Assembly (NCBI GenBank): GCA_035235625.1
Contig: CP141146.1
Location: 25,910,501 to 25,974,500, forward strand
Length of the DNA: 64,000 nt
Origin: Saururus chinensis
Lineage: Eukaryota > Streptophyta > Magnoliopsida > Piperales > Saururaceae
Direction of reading: 5' to 3'
The position numbers and the translations under genes were made by a program. Under the pieces are notes generated by a model. It had not been told where the DNA came from. It saw only the letters and a list, made by a program, of their open reading frames with translations, and ran no database searches. Below are positions 45,151 through 56,555 of this stretch, in pieces (the first letter of the stretch is position 1; each line of letters opens with the position of its first letter).

Positions 45151-46541
45151 TGACGCACTGAAATAATGTTCAATTAAATTTTTTCAAATTTTGAATTACA
45201 ATCCTATTTTTGTATTAATTCATTACTTATTTAGGCTATTTATATTTTGAATAGGTTAGTTGGACCTTAATTGAGTTTACATGTCTAAATAGACTTCAAC
45301 AGGATCCAAGTAGAAGGAGTGAAGCCCAACTACCCAAAGCTATTTAAAAGTCAAGAATGAGCCCCTAATGGTCTAAACATTCATGGAATGGTTGAACACA
45401 ACCTTTTGAACCCGTTGGATTTGAGATTTGCATCAAGAGAACTAAATTTGGAAAGAAGCTGATTCGGATAGATTGACACATCCTTAGTATTTCGACCATA
45501 TCGTTCTATGTATAATTTGGATTGATATGATTCTGGTGGCATTGGAAATAAGACTTCCTTAGCTATAATTGTTATTTTAGGAAGAAATTAATAATTCTGA
45601 ATATTTATGGGTCAAATTAGGCTTGCAAAGGGACAACTAGTTAACTAACCGAGACTGGCACTTGGAGAATCTTTTCATTAATTGTGATTGATACACAAAA
45701 GGAAATACAATGAGGCTGATTGGATAAATAAAGGAAGATTCAAAGATACTTATTTGCTAAATAAATTATTGATTTATTTAATTGATTTAGAATCTAATAA
45801 TTGCCAAAGAAGCAACTAATCAGGCAATCAATCAGGATGCAATCTAGAGATATGATTGGACTTTCTCCTTTGAAACAACCCCTTCTACTTCTATAAATAG
45901 AGGGGTAGATGTAGTAGAGGCATCATCTCCTCCTCTTTGGAGCTCTCTTCTCCCATTTTTTTTCTCTTTTTTTGTATTTTTATTTTTAGTTTTATTGTAA
46001 TGGCTTCCTAAGCTCTCAAGCTAAGGCTAGGGTGATTTTTAAAATCTAATAGAGTTTTATTCATGTTTCATCAATGGTTTTAAGTAAGTATTGGTTATTT
46101 GAAGTGATGTTCATTTAGTATTATTCTTTTTCTTGATCTTTTATGATTTGGATACATAGAAATCTTGAAGAGACAATTGTTTTTGTCCTTCATCTATCCA
46201 AAGCATTTTCTATCTTTGATTTTGCTTTTAATGTTCATATCTTCCAGTTAGATAGAATCTTAATTCGATTCTAACTGAGATAATATGACACATGAAGAGC
46301 ATCATTGGTTGTTACAATGATCCTTAATGCCTTAGTGTTTTATCTTATTGATTTCTTAACTCTTTATTGCCTCAATATACTCTTCTACTCTTTCGTTCTT
46401 AATTTTTCTTTCCTCTATTTTTTCATAACCATTTTCTTTGTTGCACAAGGCATTCCCTATGGATTGACCTTGTCTACTACAATTGGCAAGTAAAACAAAT
46501 GAATTTGACTTCTTCGTAGTCTTAGTTCAGACGTAACAACA
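45151..46541. repeat. Solo LTR 1 (Athila/gypsy-like), TSD TCCAT
   Basis: 1391 bp from TGACGCACTGAAATAATG to CGTAACAACA, flanked by TCCAT at 45146-45150 and 46542-46546. It is the same family and orientation as 46916-48359. The ending CTATGGATTGACCTTGTCTA followed by a short tail resembles Athila/Tat-type LTR ends. The host frame (the PPR fragment) is contiguous across it. Confidence 0.88.
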
Positions 46542-46915
46542 TCCATCTACTCGAAGGTTTTGATGACGTGGTCATCCATTTTGCACTGGCCGTAGACGAG
46601 GATGAGGGAAGAGGTGAAGGGCTCCTGGGTGGCGAAGGGGCCGCTCCGCTTTTAGGCCATGATGAGGGCCACAATTTTAGAGAAGGGATGGGAATTGGCA
46701 AGGTTCTTGGCGGTGAGGCAGAGGGCGTAGCTAGAGGAAGAAGCGGAGGGGATTTGGCTCCACCCCTTGAATCTAGAGCCACTCACCCACCTCCATTGCC
46801 TCCTTCCCCCCTCCCCGCCATATCTTTGCCCCCCTGCATCACCACTCCTCTGCGAGAGGAGGTGATCGAGGGGGCAGCACCAGATCCGGCTCTACCCTTG
46901 TATTCCGGCAACACC

Positions 46916-48359
46916 GATGCACAAAAATAATGTTCAATTAGATACTTTGAAATATAGAATTGCAAACCTATTTTTGTGTTAACTCATTTCTTATATGTGC
47001 TATTTATATCTTGCATAGATGAGTTGGGCCTCCGTTGTGTTTACATGTCAAAAATGGGCTTCGATATGATCAAGTGGAAGAAGAAGTGAAGCCCAATTAC
47101 CTAAAGTTATTCAAAGGTCAAGAATGGGCTCTTAATGGCCTAAGAATGCATTGAATAGTTGAACACAACCTTGTGGACCCATTAGATTTCAAATTTGCAT
47201 CAAGAGAACCAAATTCAGGAAGAAGCTGATTTGGACAGATTGATATATCCTTAGTATTTTGGTCATATATTTCTATGTTAAATTCTAATTGAAATGATTT
47301 TGATGGCATTAGAAAGAAGACTTCTAAGGCTACAATCACTATTTTAGGAAGTAATTCATAATTACGAAGATAGATGGGTCAAATCTGAATTGTAAAGGGA
47401 CAACTAGTCAATTAACTCGAGGCCAACACATGGAGCATCTTTTCATTTGTCATGATTGATACATATAAGGAAAGACAATGAGGCTGATTGGATAAGTAAA
47501 GGAAGACTAAAAGATATTTATTTTCTAAATCAATCATTAATTTATTTGATTAATTTCAAATCAAATCATTGCCAAAGAAGCAACCAATCAAGTAATAAAT
47601 CAGGATACAATTAAGGGATATGATTGGACATTCCCCTTTGAAGAAACCCCTTCTACTCCTATAAATAGATGGGTGGACGTGGTAGAGGCATCATCCCCTC
47701 CTCTTTAGAGCTCTCTTCTCCTAATTTTCTTCTCTTCTTTTGTACTATTATTTTTAGTTTTATTGTAATGGTTTTCTAAGCTCTCTAGCTAAGGCTAAAG
47801 GTGATTTGTAACAATCTAATGTAGTTCTATTCATGTTCCATCTCTGGTTTCAAATAAGTATTGGTTATTAGAATTGATTTTTATTTAATATTATTATTAT
47901 TATTATTTTTATTATTTTGATACATAAGATACTTAAAGGTTCTCCTTCTTGATCTTTTGTAATTGTGATACATAGAACTACTCTTGAAGAGATAATTGCT
48001 TTTATCCTCATCTATCTAAAGTATTTCTTATCTTTCTTTTTTCTTTTAGTATTCATATCTTCCGGTTAGATAGAATTATCATTCAATTCTAATTGAGATA
48101 ACATGACATATGAAGAACATCACTAAATATTACAATGACCCTCAATGCCTTAGTGTTTTCTCTTATTGATTTCTTAACTTTTTTTTGCTTCAATACTCTT
48201 CTACTCTTTCTCTCTTAATTTTTCTTTCCACTATTTTTTTCGTAATTATTTTCTTTGTGAACAAGGCTTTCCTTGTGGATTGACCTTGTCTACTACAATT
48301 GGGAAGTAAAACAAATCTGAATATGACTTCTTCATAGTCTTGGTTCAGACGTGACAACA
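46916..48359. repeat. Solo LTR 2 of the same family, TSD ACACC
   Basis: 1444 bp starting GATGCACAAAAATAATG (the first T of TG lost) and ending CGTGACAACA, flanked by ACACC at 46911-46915 and 48360-48364. Its own target duplication shows it is a separate insertion, not the partner of solo LTR 1. Extra AT-rich sequence near 47885-47940 accounts for most of the length difference. Confidence 0.82.
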
Positions 48360-48480
48360 ACACCCCTCCATTTCCTCCTCCCCCACCGCCTTCTTTGCCC
48401 CCTCGGCCTCCACCCCCTCCCGACTGCCAGAGGAGGAGGAGACATGGGGGATGTGAGAATTTTTTTTAAAAAAAATTTAC

Positions 48481-49058
48481 TTTTAGTGACGCTTGAATAA
48501 GTGTCACTAATATTTTTTCCTTTTAGAGATGCAAATGAAGCATCACTAATTTTTTAAAATAATATATTATTAACGACGGTTAGTTTAGTGTCACTAATAA
48601 TTATTAGCGAGGCTTGTTTAAATTTTGATTTTTTTATTTTATTAGCGATGTTTTTCTCAAACATCTCTAAAAGTTTTTAGCGACAAGTAACAAACATCGC
48701 TCATAACTTTTTTATATATTTTTTAAAATATGTTAACATATTAGCGATGCTCTTGTAGGCATCGCTAATAATGATTATTAAAGATGCTTTATAAAGCGTC
48801 GCTAATATTTTTTTAGTGACGTTTCTTGCAAAGCTTCACTAATAATAATTATTAGTGATGCTTACAAAAGTGGCCCAAAAAAACTCATATTAACGACTAA
48901 AAAATAAAGCGTCGCTAATATCATACTATTAGAGATGCTTTTAGATAAGCATCGTTAATGAGCAGTTGTGACAAGACTATTATTGACGATTTTAGCGATG
49001 CTTTGGGGACTATTAGCGATGCTTAAAAGTGTCGTTAATAGCCCTTTTTGTTGTAGTG
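48481..49058. repeat. CACTA right subterminal repeat region
   Basis: Dense copies of (T)TAGCGA(C/T)GCTT and its complement, for example near 48640, 48745, 48780, 48855, 48905 and 49010, ending in the terminal inverted repeat. These are transposase-binding-type sites in CACTA elements by family knowledge. Confidence 0.9.
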
Positions 49059-49061
49059 GGA

Positions 49062-49985
49062 AGACAACTTTCAAGACAAGAGAATTGTAATATGAATGGT
49101 TGGCTATGTCTCTTGGGTTATCAAATACCCCTAGCACGTTTATGAGGCTAATAAACAAAGCTCTTCAACCATTTATTAGCAGATTTTTTGTGGTATATTT
49201 TGATGACATACTTATTTATAGCTTTGATATTGAGTCTCACTTACAATATCTATGAGATATTTTAGTTGTTCTTTGTTAGGATAGACTTTTTGCAACTATT
49301 AAGAAGTGTTCTTTCATGCGAGATTCTATACTCTTTCTTAGGTATGTTGTCTCAAAGGATGGGATAATTATGGATGCAAGTAAGGTTGTTGCAGTGAAGT
49401 AATGGGCAAGACCTACTAATATGCATGAGGTATAGAGTTACATGAGTTAGCTTCTTTTTATCAGAGCTTTATTCCCTATTTTAGCATAATTATGGCTCCC
49501 ATTACTGATTGTATGAACATGCTTTTATTCTTATTAAAAAAAACTTATTTCAACATCTATGTTAGCCTTACCTAATATTTTTATGCCTTTTGAGTTACAT
49601 TGTGATGCTTAAAAGATTGGTATTGCAGTTGTCCTAAAACCAAGAGGCTATCTAATTGCTTATTTTAGTGAGAAATTATCAGGAGCATGAGGAAGGTATA
49701 GTGCTTATGATGTTGAGTTTTATGTTATTGTCCAAGCTCTTCAACATTGGAGGCATTACTTGATTCGTGTAGAGTTTATTCTTTATTTTAATCATTCTAC
49801 TCATAAGCATATTAATAGCCAAGAGCTATTGTCTATTACATATGCATAGTGGGCAACATATTTGTAGGGATTTACATTTTTGCTTAATCATAAGTCTAGA
49901 GTTCTAAATAGGGTTCCAGACGCCTTGAGTCATAGAGCATGCTTACTTACTAGATGCATACTCAAGTGTTAGGATTTGATTCACT
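49062..49985 (+). pseudogene. Gypsy RT C-terminal half and RNase H
   Basis: RT resumes with [48 protein letters not shown] (catalytic YFDD near 49196-49207), KKCSF and VVSKDGIIMDASKV. RNase H follows with YVIVQALQHWRHYLI and STHKHI, then NRVPDALS. Stops occur throughout. It continues the frame interrupted at 41780. Confidence 0.9.
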
Positions 49986-50113
49986 TTAGGAGTTATTCGT
50001 TGCTGATTATTTTTTTGTGAAAGTTTTGTCTGAACTTGAGGTAGGGCAGAAATCAGATTAACAGCTCCATGATCGATTTATTTTCAAAGGCAATCGGTTA
50101 TTTTTAGTCATCT

Positions 50114-50232
50114 ATGTGTAGGGAGGTGTATAGATTTGTTGGGAGGTCTCATATATGCCATGTTGCTAAAGGGACATCTACTAATGTCTGGTTTTACATG
50201 CCTTCGCCTAACCCAACACAGTCATGGTCTAA
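50114..50232 (+). pseudogene. Gypsy integrase zinc-finger fragment
   Basis: MCREVYRFVGRSHICHVAKG followed by FYMPSPNP corresponds to the integrase region VxRxCxxCQxxKG...GLYxPLPxP. The first Cys of the pair is replaced (S-H-I-C). Similarity ends near 50232 and the DDE core is absent. Confidence 0.7.
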
Positions 50233-51116
50233 TAGACCTGGGACCACGTCCAGCGGCAACAATTCCACATTGTCAAAGCCTCACAACATGGAGGAGGACT
50301 TTCTTGCATACACATGGACATAGGAGAAACGAAGGAGGGCTTTAATGGCCATATTGCCTAGTGGCGGAGTCGTTCCAGTGTCATACGCTACAAAGGCAGT
50401 GCCTTTAGCCAAAACTGTGTTGCACAGTCAATGGAAACCCTAGGGAAGGGTAGGTTATTGATGGGTTCTGAAACGACTAGGTTGGTGGAAGCCAGATCCC
50501 ACCATCACGGGAGGAATTGGTTGTCGAACAATGTATACACATATTGTCATGGCCAAACCCTACAACAAAAGTGGTCTTTTAAGGGATTACGGTGGTTGGT
50601 TACATGAGGGATGAGGTTTGCCAACAGCAGTCCCCTAAACAAACGTGAGAGCATTAAGCGTCAGAGAGAGAGTGGCCGAGAAAGGCGACGATGTTTTTAA
50701 ACGCTACCCACAACCAAATCATCGTACGAATGGTCATGCATCAAGCACAACTTACTATGAAGGATATAGGCACAACATTAGTCGAGCCTTTGATGGGCTA
50801 AGTCTAATGGCTGACAATATTACTTCTCCTTGGAAGAATTAGAATTCGGAAACTCTTTCCCGTAGGTTTTGGGTCATGTGTAACAAAAGTGGGGGTGCAG
50901 CGATAAAATTGGGGCAGAATTGTTGGCCCTTGCCTTCACTAGGCCGGGGCAAAGCCCATGTTGGTCGAACTTGCTGCCCAAGTCTGCATACTCTCAAGCT
51001 GGACACATTGGCTTGGGCTAGAGTGGGACCAATCAGCAATAGTTAGAGACGTACCCTAGAGTTTAGGGGCATCTTGTGTCTACAGATTACATGCAGAGGA
51101 GGCTGGGAGTGGTGGC
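50233..51116. other. Unclassified segment, no gene recognised
   Basis: It lies between the truncated gypsy integrase and the Athila-like LTR. It is moderately GC-rich with short frames only, and none resembles a protein family I know. Confidence 0.4.
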
Positions 51117-52552
51117 TGATAAGTATGAAATATATATCTATTTTATATGCCTTTTTACCTTATTTGCTAGCATAGATTAGGTTAATTTAGAGTTAGTTAT
51201 AGCTTATTTAGATTAAGATAGATATTAGTATTTTAGTTTTATTATTAATTAATTTTGTAGTTATTAGTAGTTTAGATATGTATTTGAATCAAATTGGAAT
51301 TTTAATTATATTCTACATGTCTAAAATGTGATGTTTTAATGCTTTGTAGGTAACATGCGCTTATCGAAGTATTTGGACGATGTTTGGAATAATTGAAAAT
51401 AGTCTTGACATGCTTTACAGTGATTTGGACAACTTTTCGGAGTTATAAACAAGTTGGAAATTAATATGGACATGAAAGAAAGAGCTTAATGAACAGAAAA
51501 TGGACCGTCCAGAAAAACTGTCCAGATTGCAGAAACAGTGTAGCCGTTTGAACGGTCCTGCAGGGCGTTAAAACGGGACAACATGATTTTGATGAAAAAT
51601 GTAGTATAAGTGTTCGAACGGGCATGCAGGGCGTTAGAAAGGGATAACGCGCAGTTTCCTTATTTTAGTCAATTTTGAGTCTTTTTCATATTGGACTCCT
51701 TCCTACGGATCTTATGCCTATATAAAGACATATTTGGCATGAAATTGGAGGTTATAAAGTAGATTTTCTGAAGAAAAGAAGGAAGAAGAAGATGGAAGAG
51801 AACTCAAAGCTTTTAATGGAGATTCAAGTGTTTTCTTCTACCATGGAAGGCTAAACTTTTCTTTTACTTAGGAGTTGATGAAGCTATAGATAAGTTTCAG
51901 TTTCTTTTCTTTTTAATTTAGATCTCAGTTGTGAATTATGACAATTGTATGATAAGGATTTCCTTTTTAATGGAAGAGTTTTTCATGTTTATTCAATTCT
52001 ATGTTGATTTATTGTCTTGTAGATGATAGATTGATGTGGTTTTGATATTTGCATCAATTCTAATTTCTGTGATATAGATGAGATGGTCATACAATAGTTT
52101 TAATGTTCAAATAATTAAGGACTTGGATGAGTTATACTAAGATTAGACAGGTCATGCCTATAGTTATTTAGTGTAGATGATTCGTGCTATTGTCAAAGAT
52201 AGTTCATGCCATGGAAATTAATTAATGATTCTTTCTGAAGTAATTCTAGCTTGTAGCTGAGAATACTTGCTCATATTCACACTAGATTTAGATTAAAAGT
52301 TAAGGAATTGTTACGGTTCTATAGTGGATTCAATTTCCTAAGTAAATTCCATCATATTAATCTCTTACTTTTAAACTAGTTGATTTCTTTTCTTTTTCTT
52401 AATTTAAGTTTAAGTTGTTTTAGTTTTCAATCAGCAAATTCCTATTTAGATTTAGTACTAATTCATCCATCCCTGAGGTTCGACAACCCTTAAATACTCA
52501 TCCTAGTACAATTACCTTGTACACTTGCAAAGGGTTTAATTATAAACGATCA
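51117..52552 (+). repeat. Athila-type 5' LTR
   Basis: It runs from TGATAAGTATG to AAACGATCA. Within it, 51546-51569 and 51612-51635 are two copies of a 24-bp motif (TTTGAACGG..CTGCAGGGCGTT). A TATA-like stretch, CCTATATAAAGAC, at 51717-51729 is a plausible promoter. The right 590 bp are shared with 20976-21539. Confidence 0.88.
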
Positions 52553-52558
52553 AGTTTT

Positions 52559-52576
52559 TGGCGCCGTTGCCGGGGA
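52559..52576 (+). promoter_or_regulatory. Primer-binding site (Asp-tRNA type)
   Basis: TGGCGCCGTTGCCGGGGA lies 6 bp after the LTR. It is the PBS used by Athila-like elements, usually assigned to aspartate tRNA. It fixes the LTR end and the plus orientation. Confidence 0.9.
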
Positions 52577-52835
52577 CGGTGTTGATTTGTTACTAAATTA
52601 GCTTTAGGAATTTTTAGATACTTTAGTTTCAGTTTATGTTAGTTTTTAGGTTAATTCTTAGTTTCTTACTTTCTTTTAATTTGATCTTGTAGGTTGAGTT
52701 GAAGGTGCTCTCTACACTTGTGGCCACAAGTGAAGATTGACAAGCTTCTCTTTGGTTTGCAAGATCCTTTTCTATTTTTATTATTTTTATTTAGTTATTT
52801 TTGCTTCATCTTTCCCTTTTTATACTTAAAATTGT

Positions 52836-54854
52836 GTGGTGTGTTTATGGTGTATGCGTGGTCGTCGCTCCTTACTCCCTCGATTAGTACCATTTGACCC
52901 TGAGCCTGAGCGGATATCTAGGAGAGCTGAGTTGCCCTCGACCTACATCCCTACACCCCCAAACTCTCCCACCAATCCCTCCACCCACACTACCTCTACC
53001 CTTATCATGGCTAAACATCAGTTAGTAGATGCACCACTCAAAGCTCTAAGGGAGTATTACACTCCCAATGAGTACACTTCCCCTTCATGCATTAGGTTGC
53101 CAGTGGTTGCTGCTCAAAATTATGAAATTAAGCCCAATGTCATTCAAATGCTTCCATCTTTTTATTGACTTAATAATGAAAACTCGTATAGGCACCTAGA
53201 TGACTTCTTGGAAATATGCACAACTTTTAAGCTCTCAAATTTAACCGATGAAGCTGTTAAACTTCGCCTTTTTCCTTTCACATTGAAAGATAAGGCTAAG
53301 GAATGGCTTCACTCTTTAGAGCCATACACCATCACAACTTGGGCCCAAATGCAACAAGAATTCCATAAAAAGTACTTCCCTATAGGTAAGACCAACCAAA
53401 TGAGAAAGGCTATAACCACTTTTGCCCAACTTCACACTGAACAATTCCATGAGGGTTGGGATAGACTTAAGGACCTTCTTAGGAGGTGTCCTCATCTTGC
53501 TGTCCCTAAGTGGCAATTAGTGCAACGTTTTTATGAGGGTCTTACTGAACAAAACCGTCATCTTGTTGATGCAAGTTGTGGGGGTACCTTTTTGCTAAAA
53601 AATGAAAATGAGGCATGGAAACTTTTTGCGGACTTGAGTGAAAATTCTCTTCAACATGCTGCGTTGAATAGAAATGAGAGTGGACTATCTACCTTGAACC
53701 ATTCCCCCTCTAGGGGTGGCTTGTATGAAGTCAAAAACCCATTAGACATCTCCTCTAAAGTTGATACTTTAAGTAGGAAGTTTGACCTCCTTATGACTTC
53801 AACACATCAGCCCACTCCCTTCACTCAAGATGCATGCACAATATGCCTTAGCCCAGCCCATACTATTATGGAGTGCCCCTCTGCCTCTCAATTTCCTGAG
53901 CTTGTCGAAGACCATGTGAATGCTACCCAATCCTTCCCTAGGGTTGAGAATAATCCATTTTCAAATACATATAACCCTGGGTGGAGGAATCATCCTAACT
54001 TTTCTTGGCGGGCACAAAACCAAGGGGTTATGGGTAACCAAGTTCCTAGGCAACCATTCCAAGTCCCACCAGCCCATATCCACCAACCTCAAGTCCAACA
54101 TCTATATGTCCAACCCAATAGGAGTGCAAGCTTTGAAGAAAAGGTCTTGAGTGCCCTGCAAGGCATTCAATCTCAATCCCAACTCCTCCACTCTCACACA
54201 CAATCTATAGCAAAGTTAGAAGCCCAAATTGGACAACTAGCTAATGCTATCAATAAGAGAGAGATGGGGAGTTTGCCAAGTCAACCTATACAAAACCCTA
54301 AAGGTCAATTTCAGGTAGAGGGAGCTTCTTCCTCTAATGAACAAGTTAATTCCATTATGACCCTTAGGAGTGGGAAGATTATTGATAAGAATGTTGGGGG
54401 GACACCAGTGACAGATGATAGAAGTGAGGAATTAAAGAGGGCAGTTCCTAATGAGCCTCAAGTAGAAGTTAGTGCACCACATGAGAAGGAGTTTGTATCT
54501 CCTTCCCCTTCCTCAGAACCACAGCCTAAGACCACTTTAGAGGGATCTTACATCCCTAGGGCACCTTTTCCTCAGTGTCTTGACATGGCCCCACCATTTA
54601 GAAAGAGCACAACTAGGACTAATGAGATTCTTGAGACTTTCAAACAAGTCAAAATTAAACTCTCTCTCTTAGAAGCCATTAAGCAAGTCCCTGCTTATGC
54701 TAAGTTCCTCAAAGACCTATGTACTCAAAAGCGTAAATCTATGACCCATGTGTCTAAGAAGGTCTTTCTCACCGAGCAAGTTAGCTCTCTTTTGAAGTTT
54801 GACACCCCACCTAAGTATAAGGACCCTGGAGTGCCCACTATTTCTTGTACAATC
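52836..54854 (+). pseudogene. Athila-like gag, nearly intact, one in-frame stop
   Basis: The frame opens at 52836; the ATG at 52854 (MRGRRSLLPRLVPFDPEPE) is the more likely start by family resemblance. The stop is TGA at 53166-53168, after which the same frame runs on. Gag domain: NNENSYRHLDDFLEI, VKLRLFPFTLKDKAKEWLHS, WDRLKDLLRRCPH, GLTEQNRHLVDASC. A CCHC zinc knuckle, CTICLSPAHTIMEC (C-x2-C-x4-H-x4-C), is at 53835-53876. Then VNSIMTLRSGK and the end block KVFLTEQVS, KYKDPGVPTISCT. The frame then continues into the tandem array until 55076 with Leu/Ser/Thr-rich residues that are not gag. Truncation before the protease makes it non-functional. Confidence 0.9.
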
Positions 54855-55085
54855 ATATACTTACTTGTACGACCTTACTCGTACAATCATATACTTACTC
54901 GTACGACCTTACTCATACATCTTACACTTACTCGTACGACCTTACTCGTGCATCTTACACTTACTGTCTTACTCAGAAACTTACACTTACAGTCTTGCTC
55001 GGATTCATACGCTTACAGTCTTACTCTTACAATTGTACTCATACTCTTACAGTCGTGCTCATACTCATACTCATAATCGTACAGA
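54849..55085. repeat. Tandem array with CTTACTCGTAC units
   Basis: The period is about 34 bp for the first three units (from 54849, 54883 and 54917), each with ACTTACTCGTACGACCTTAC, and then the array decays into shorter CTTACA / CTCATACTC repeats. It joins directly to the broken gag-protease frame. Confidence 0.8.
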
Positions 55086-55329
55086 CGTACGCATACTATC
55101 GACCGCTGAAGCTCATTACAACTAATCAGCTCTAGCGTCGAGATGGAAAAGAATGCCACAGGGGCAACACCTTAACCTTCGGGGAGTGACTAGACGCCAT
55201 GGACTTTTCCGAATGTAAGGCACACCAATGCTCATGGGGCACTGGATCAAACAGGTAAGAGTAGATCTATGATACTACTTACCTGAGTGCGCAAACATAA
55301 ACACCCACACATAAGGGGTCATACAGTTG

Positions 55330-55432
55330 CCCACCATAATGGGTCTTATAGTGCCATAGAATCACCCACCATAATGGGTCTTACAGTGCCATAGAATTGC
55401 CCACCATAATGGGTCTTATAGTGCCAGTGCCA
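55330..55432. repeat. 35-bp tandem array, three units
   Basis: CCCACCATAATGGGTCTTA starts at 55330, 55365 and 55400. The units differ by a few substitutions. Confidence 0.9.
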
Positions 55433-55480
55433 CTCTTAAGCAGAAATCGTACAATGCCACTCTTGGGTAGAAACATACAA

Positions 55481-55800
55481 CGCTCTCAACAGAGCATCAA
55501 ACGTCTGGGCTTATACAGCACACAGACCAAATTGGAAACATACTTCGTTCTCAACAGAGCATCAGACGTCTAGGCTTCATATAGCACACAGACAAAGTCA
55601 GAAACGTACATCGCTCTCAACAGAGCATCAGACGTCTGGGCTTCATACAACACACAGACAAAGTCGAAAACGTACATCACTCTCAACAGAGCATCAAATG
55701 TCTAGGCTTATACAGCACGCAGACCAAATCAGAAACATACTTCGCTCTCAGCAGAGCATCAGACGTCCGGTGCTCTATACAGCACACAGACAACATCCCG
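55481..55800. repeat. 65/66-bp tandem array, five units
   Basis: Units beginning CGCTCTCAACAGAGCATCA start at 55481, 55546, 55612, 55678 and 55743, each followed by ACGTCTGGGCTT, CAGCACACAGAC and ACGTACAT-like phrases. Each unit contains the palindromic-looking CTCTCAACAGAG. Confidence 0.9.
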
Positions 55801-56555
55801 CAGGATAAACACCATGGCAAGACATGAGAAATGCTCAGCCGACTCATTATCGGCTAGCTCAAACACGGAACTTAATCCGTCGAACCCTCTGGTCTCAAAC
55901 TCACAACGCTATCATTAGCTGTGCTTATAATTCAAGTTTGAATTAAGTACATTATGCGGTACAATTATGCCACACAACTCACAGTGCTCGACTGATCAAA
56001 CCGAAGCTGAGCCCGATCCAAAACCCTAGTTCGTCAGGGCAACAGACTTCCTTAACTCGTCCATATCAGGATCAAAACTTACCATACACCAAAATCTTAC
56101 AGCCTTACATACTCCGCCATCCCCTTATGGCCAAATCATCTTACATTGACATCAACAAACTGAGCTCCTCAGAGCCAACCCCAGTTATCACCCTCTTACT
56201 TATACCTCACTTATTGAGCTTACTTTTCATTTCATAATTTGTACGTTATGCTTGTACAATTATGAACACTCTTATTGTCTGATAGTCCCCCAACATACGC
56301 TCTGATACAAACCAAACAAACCGCTCCAAATCCTTGCCCGTCATACTCATATCCTCTGTCCTCTGTCATATGCTTACACATCCATATCCAAATCCATACG
56401 AAAGCTTTGTCACCTCTTACTGTCCATCGCCCATACCTCTGCCTACATGCACTTACACATATCCATAGCATCGGCCAATAGCCATCATACATACGTATGT
56501 CACATACGTATAACATACACATACAGTCATACATACGCAGCTTACAAACATGCTC

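Larger units (their letters stand above)
45001..48450 (-). pseudogene. Captured pentatricopeptide-repeat (PPR) gene fragment, split by two solo LTRs
   Basis: The pieces are 48365-48450, 46547-46915 and 45001-45150, read on the minus strand. The middle piece gives EPFTSSLILVYGQCKMDD and HVIKTFE, then a TAG. After removing the first solo LTR and one TCCAT, the frame continues MDEVKALRSVASFNALLSTC. A PPR motif typically has Y-G-x-x-x-M-x-x-A-x-x-x-F-x-x-M and a following S-F-N-A-L-L, which both appear in the right order. The GC-rich sequence upstream (46700-46915 and 48365-48450) may be further 5' sequence of the donor gene. Restored continuity across the solo-LTR site supports both calls. PPR assignment is by motif recall only. 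Confidence 0.6.
41781..49058. mobile_element. Non-autonomous CACTA transposon with captured gene fragment
   Basis: The element is 7278 bp, flanked by GGA (41778-41780 and 49059-49061). The right terminus on the opposite strand reads CACTACAACAAAAAGGGC, a standard CACTA end. Both ends carry many subterminal copies of a roughly 12-bp motif, ATTAGCGACGCT, in both orientations (41781-42120, 44230-44660 and 48481-49040). The left end lacks the CACTA bases and starts TGCATTTATTAGCG, so about 15 terminal bases appear lost. No transposase frame is present. The interior holds GA-rich and CT-rich tracts, a PPR gene fragment and two solo LTRs. The host reading frame is restored when it is removed, which proves the borders. 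Confidence 0.92.
39561..50232 (+). mobile_element. Decayed Ty3/gypsy element, split by a CACTA transposon
   Basis: On the plus strand: gag (39.9-40.6 kb), zinc knuckle, protease, and the first half of the reverse transcriptase to 41780. The CACTA element follows (41781-49058), then the second half of RT, RNase H, and the integrase zinc-finger region to about 50232, where similarity ends. Taking out the CACTA element and one GGA rejoins the RT codons exactly (GAC TGG AAG ACA). Many stops show it was already, or has since become, dead. The sequence type (RT with LLTPKKDG-like and MSPKEHEELQ motifs) is a common plant gypsy lineage that I do not name further. Confidence 0.9.
51117..54854 (+). mobile_element. 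Athila-like gypsy element, 5' LTR and gag, truncated
   Basis: A 1436-bp LTR (51117-52552), a spacer of 6 bp, a PBS, a leader and a long gag frame. Similarity stops at the first residues of the protease (about 54854), where a tandem array begins. It has the same PBS type as the decayed Athila-like element at 1-7918, and its LTR is close to the fragment at 20976-21539. A single stop in gag suggests a younger insertion than its neighbours. Confidence 0.88.

Noticed and set aside
45151-48359. Reading the two 1.4-kb direct repeats as the LTR pair of one small retrotransposon
   Set aside because: Each repeat has its own 5-bp duplication (TCCAT and ACACC), the DNA between them continues the captured gene, and there is no PBS or polypurine tract at the inner borders.
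55330-55800. Regular direct repeats as a CRISPR array
   Set aside because: The units are contiguous with no unique spacers, and the setting is a plant genome.
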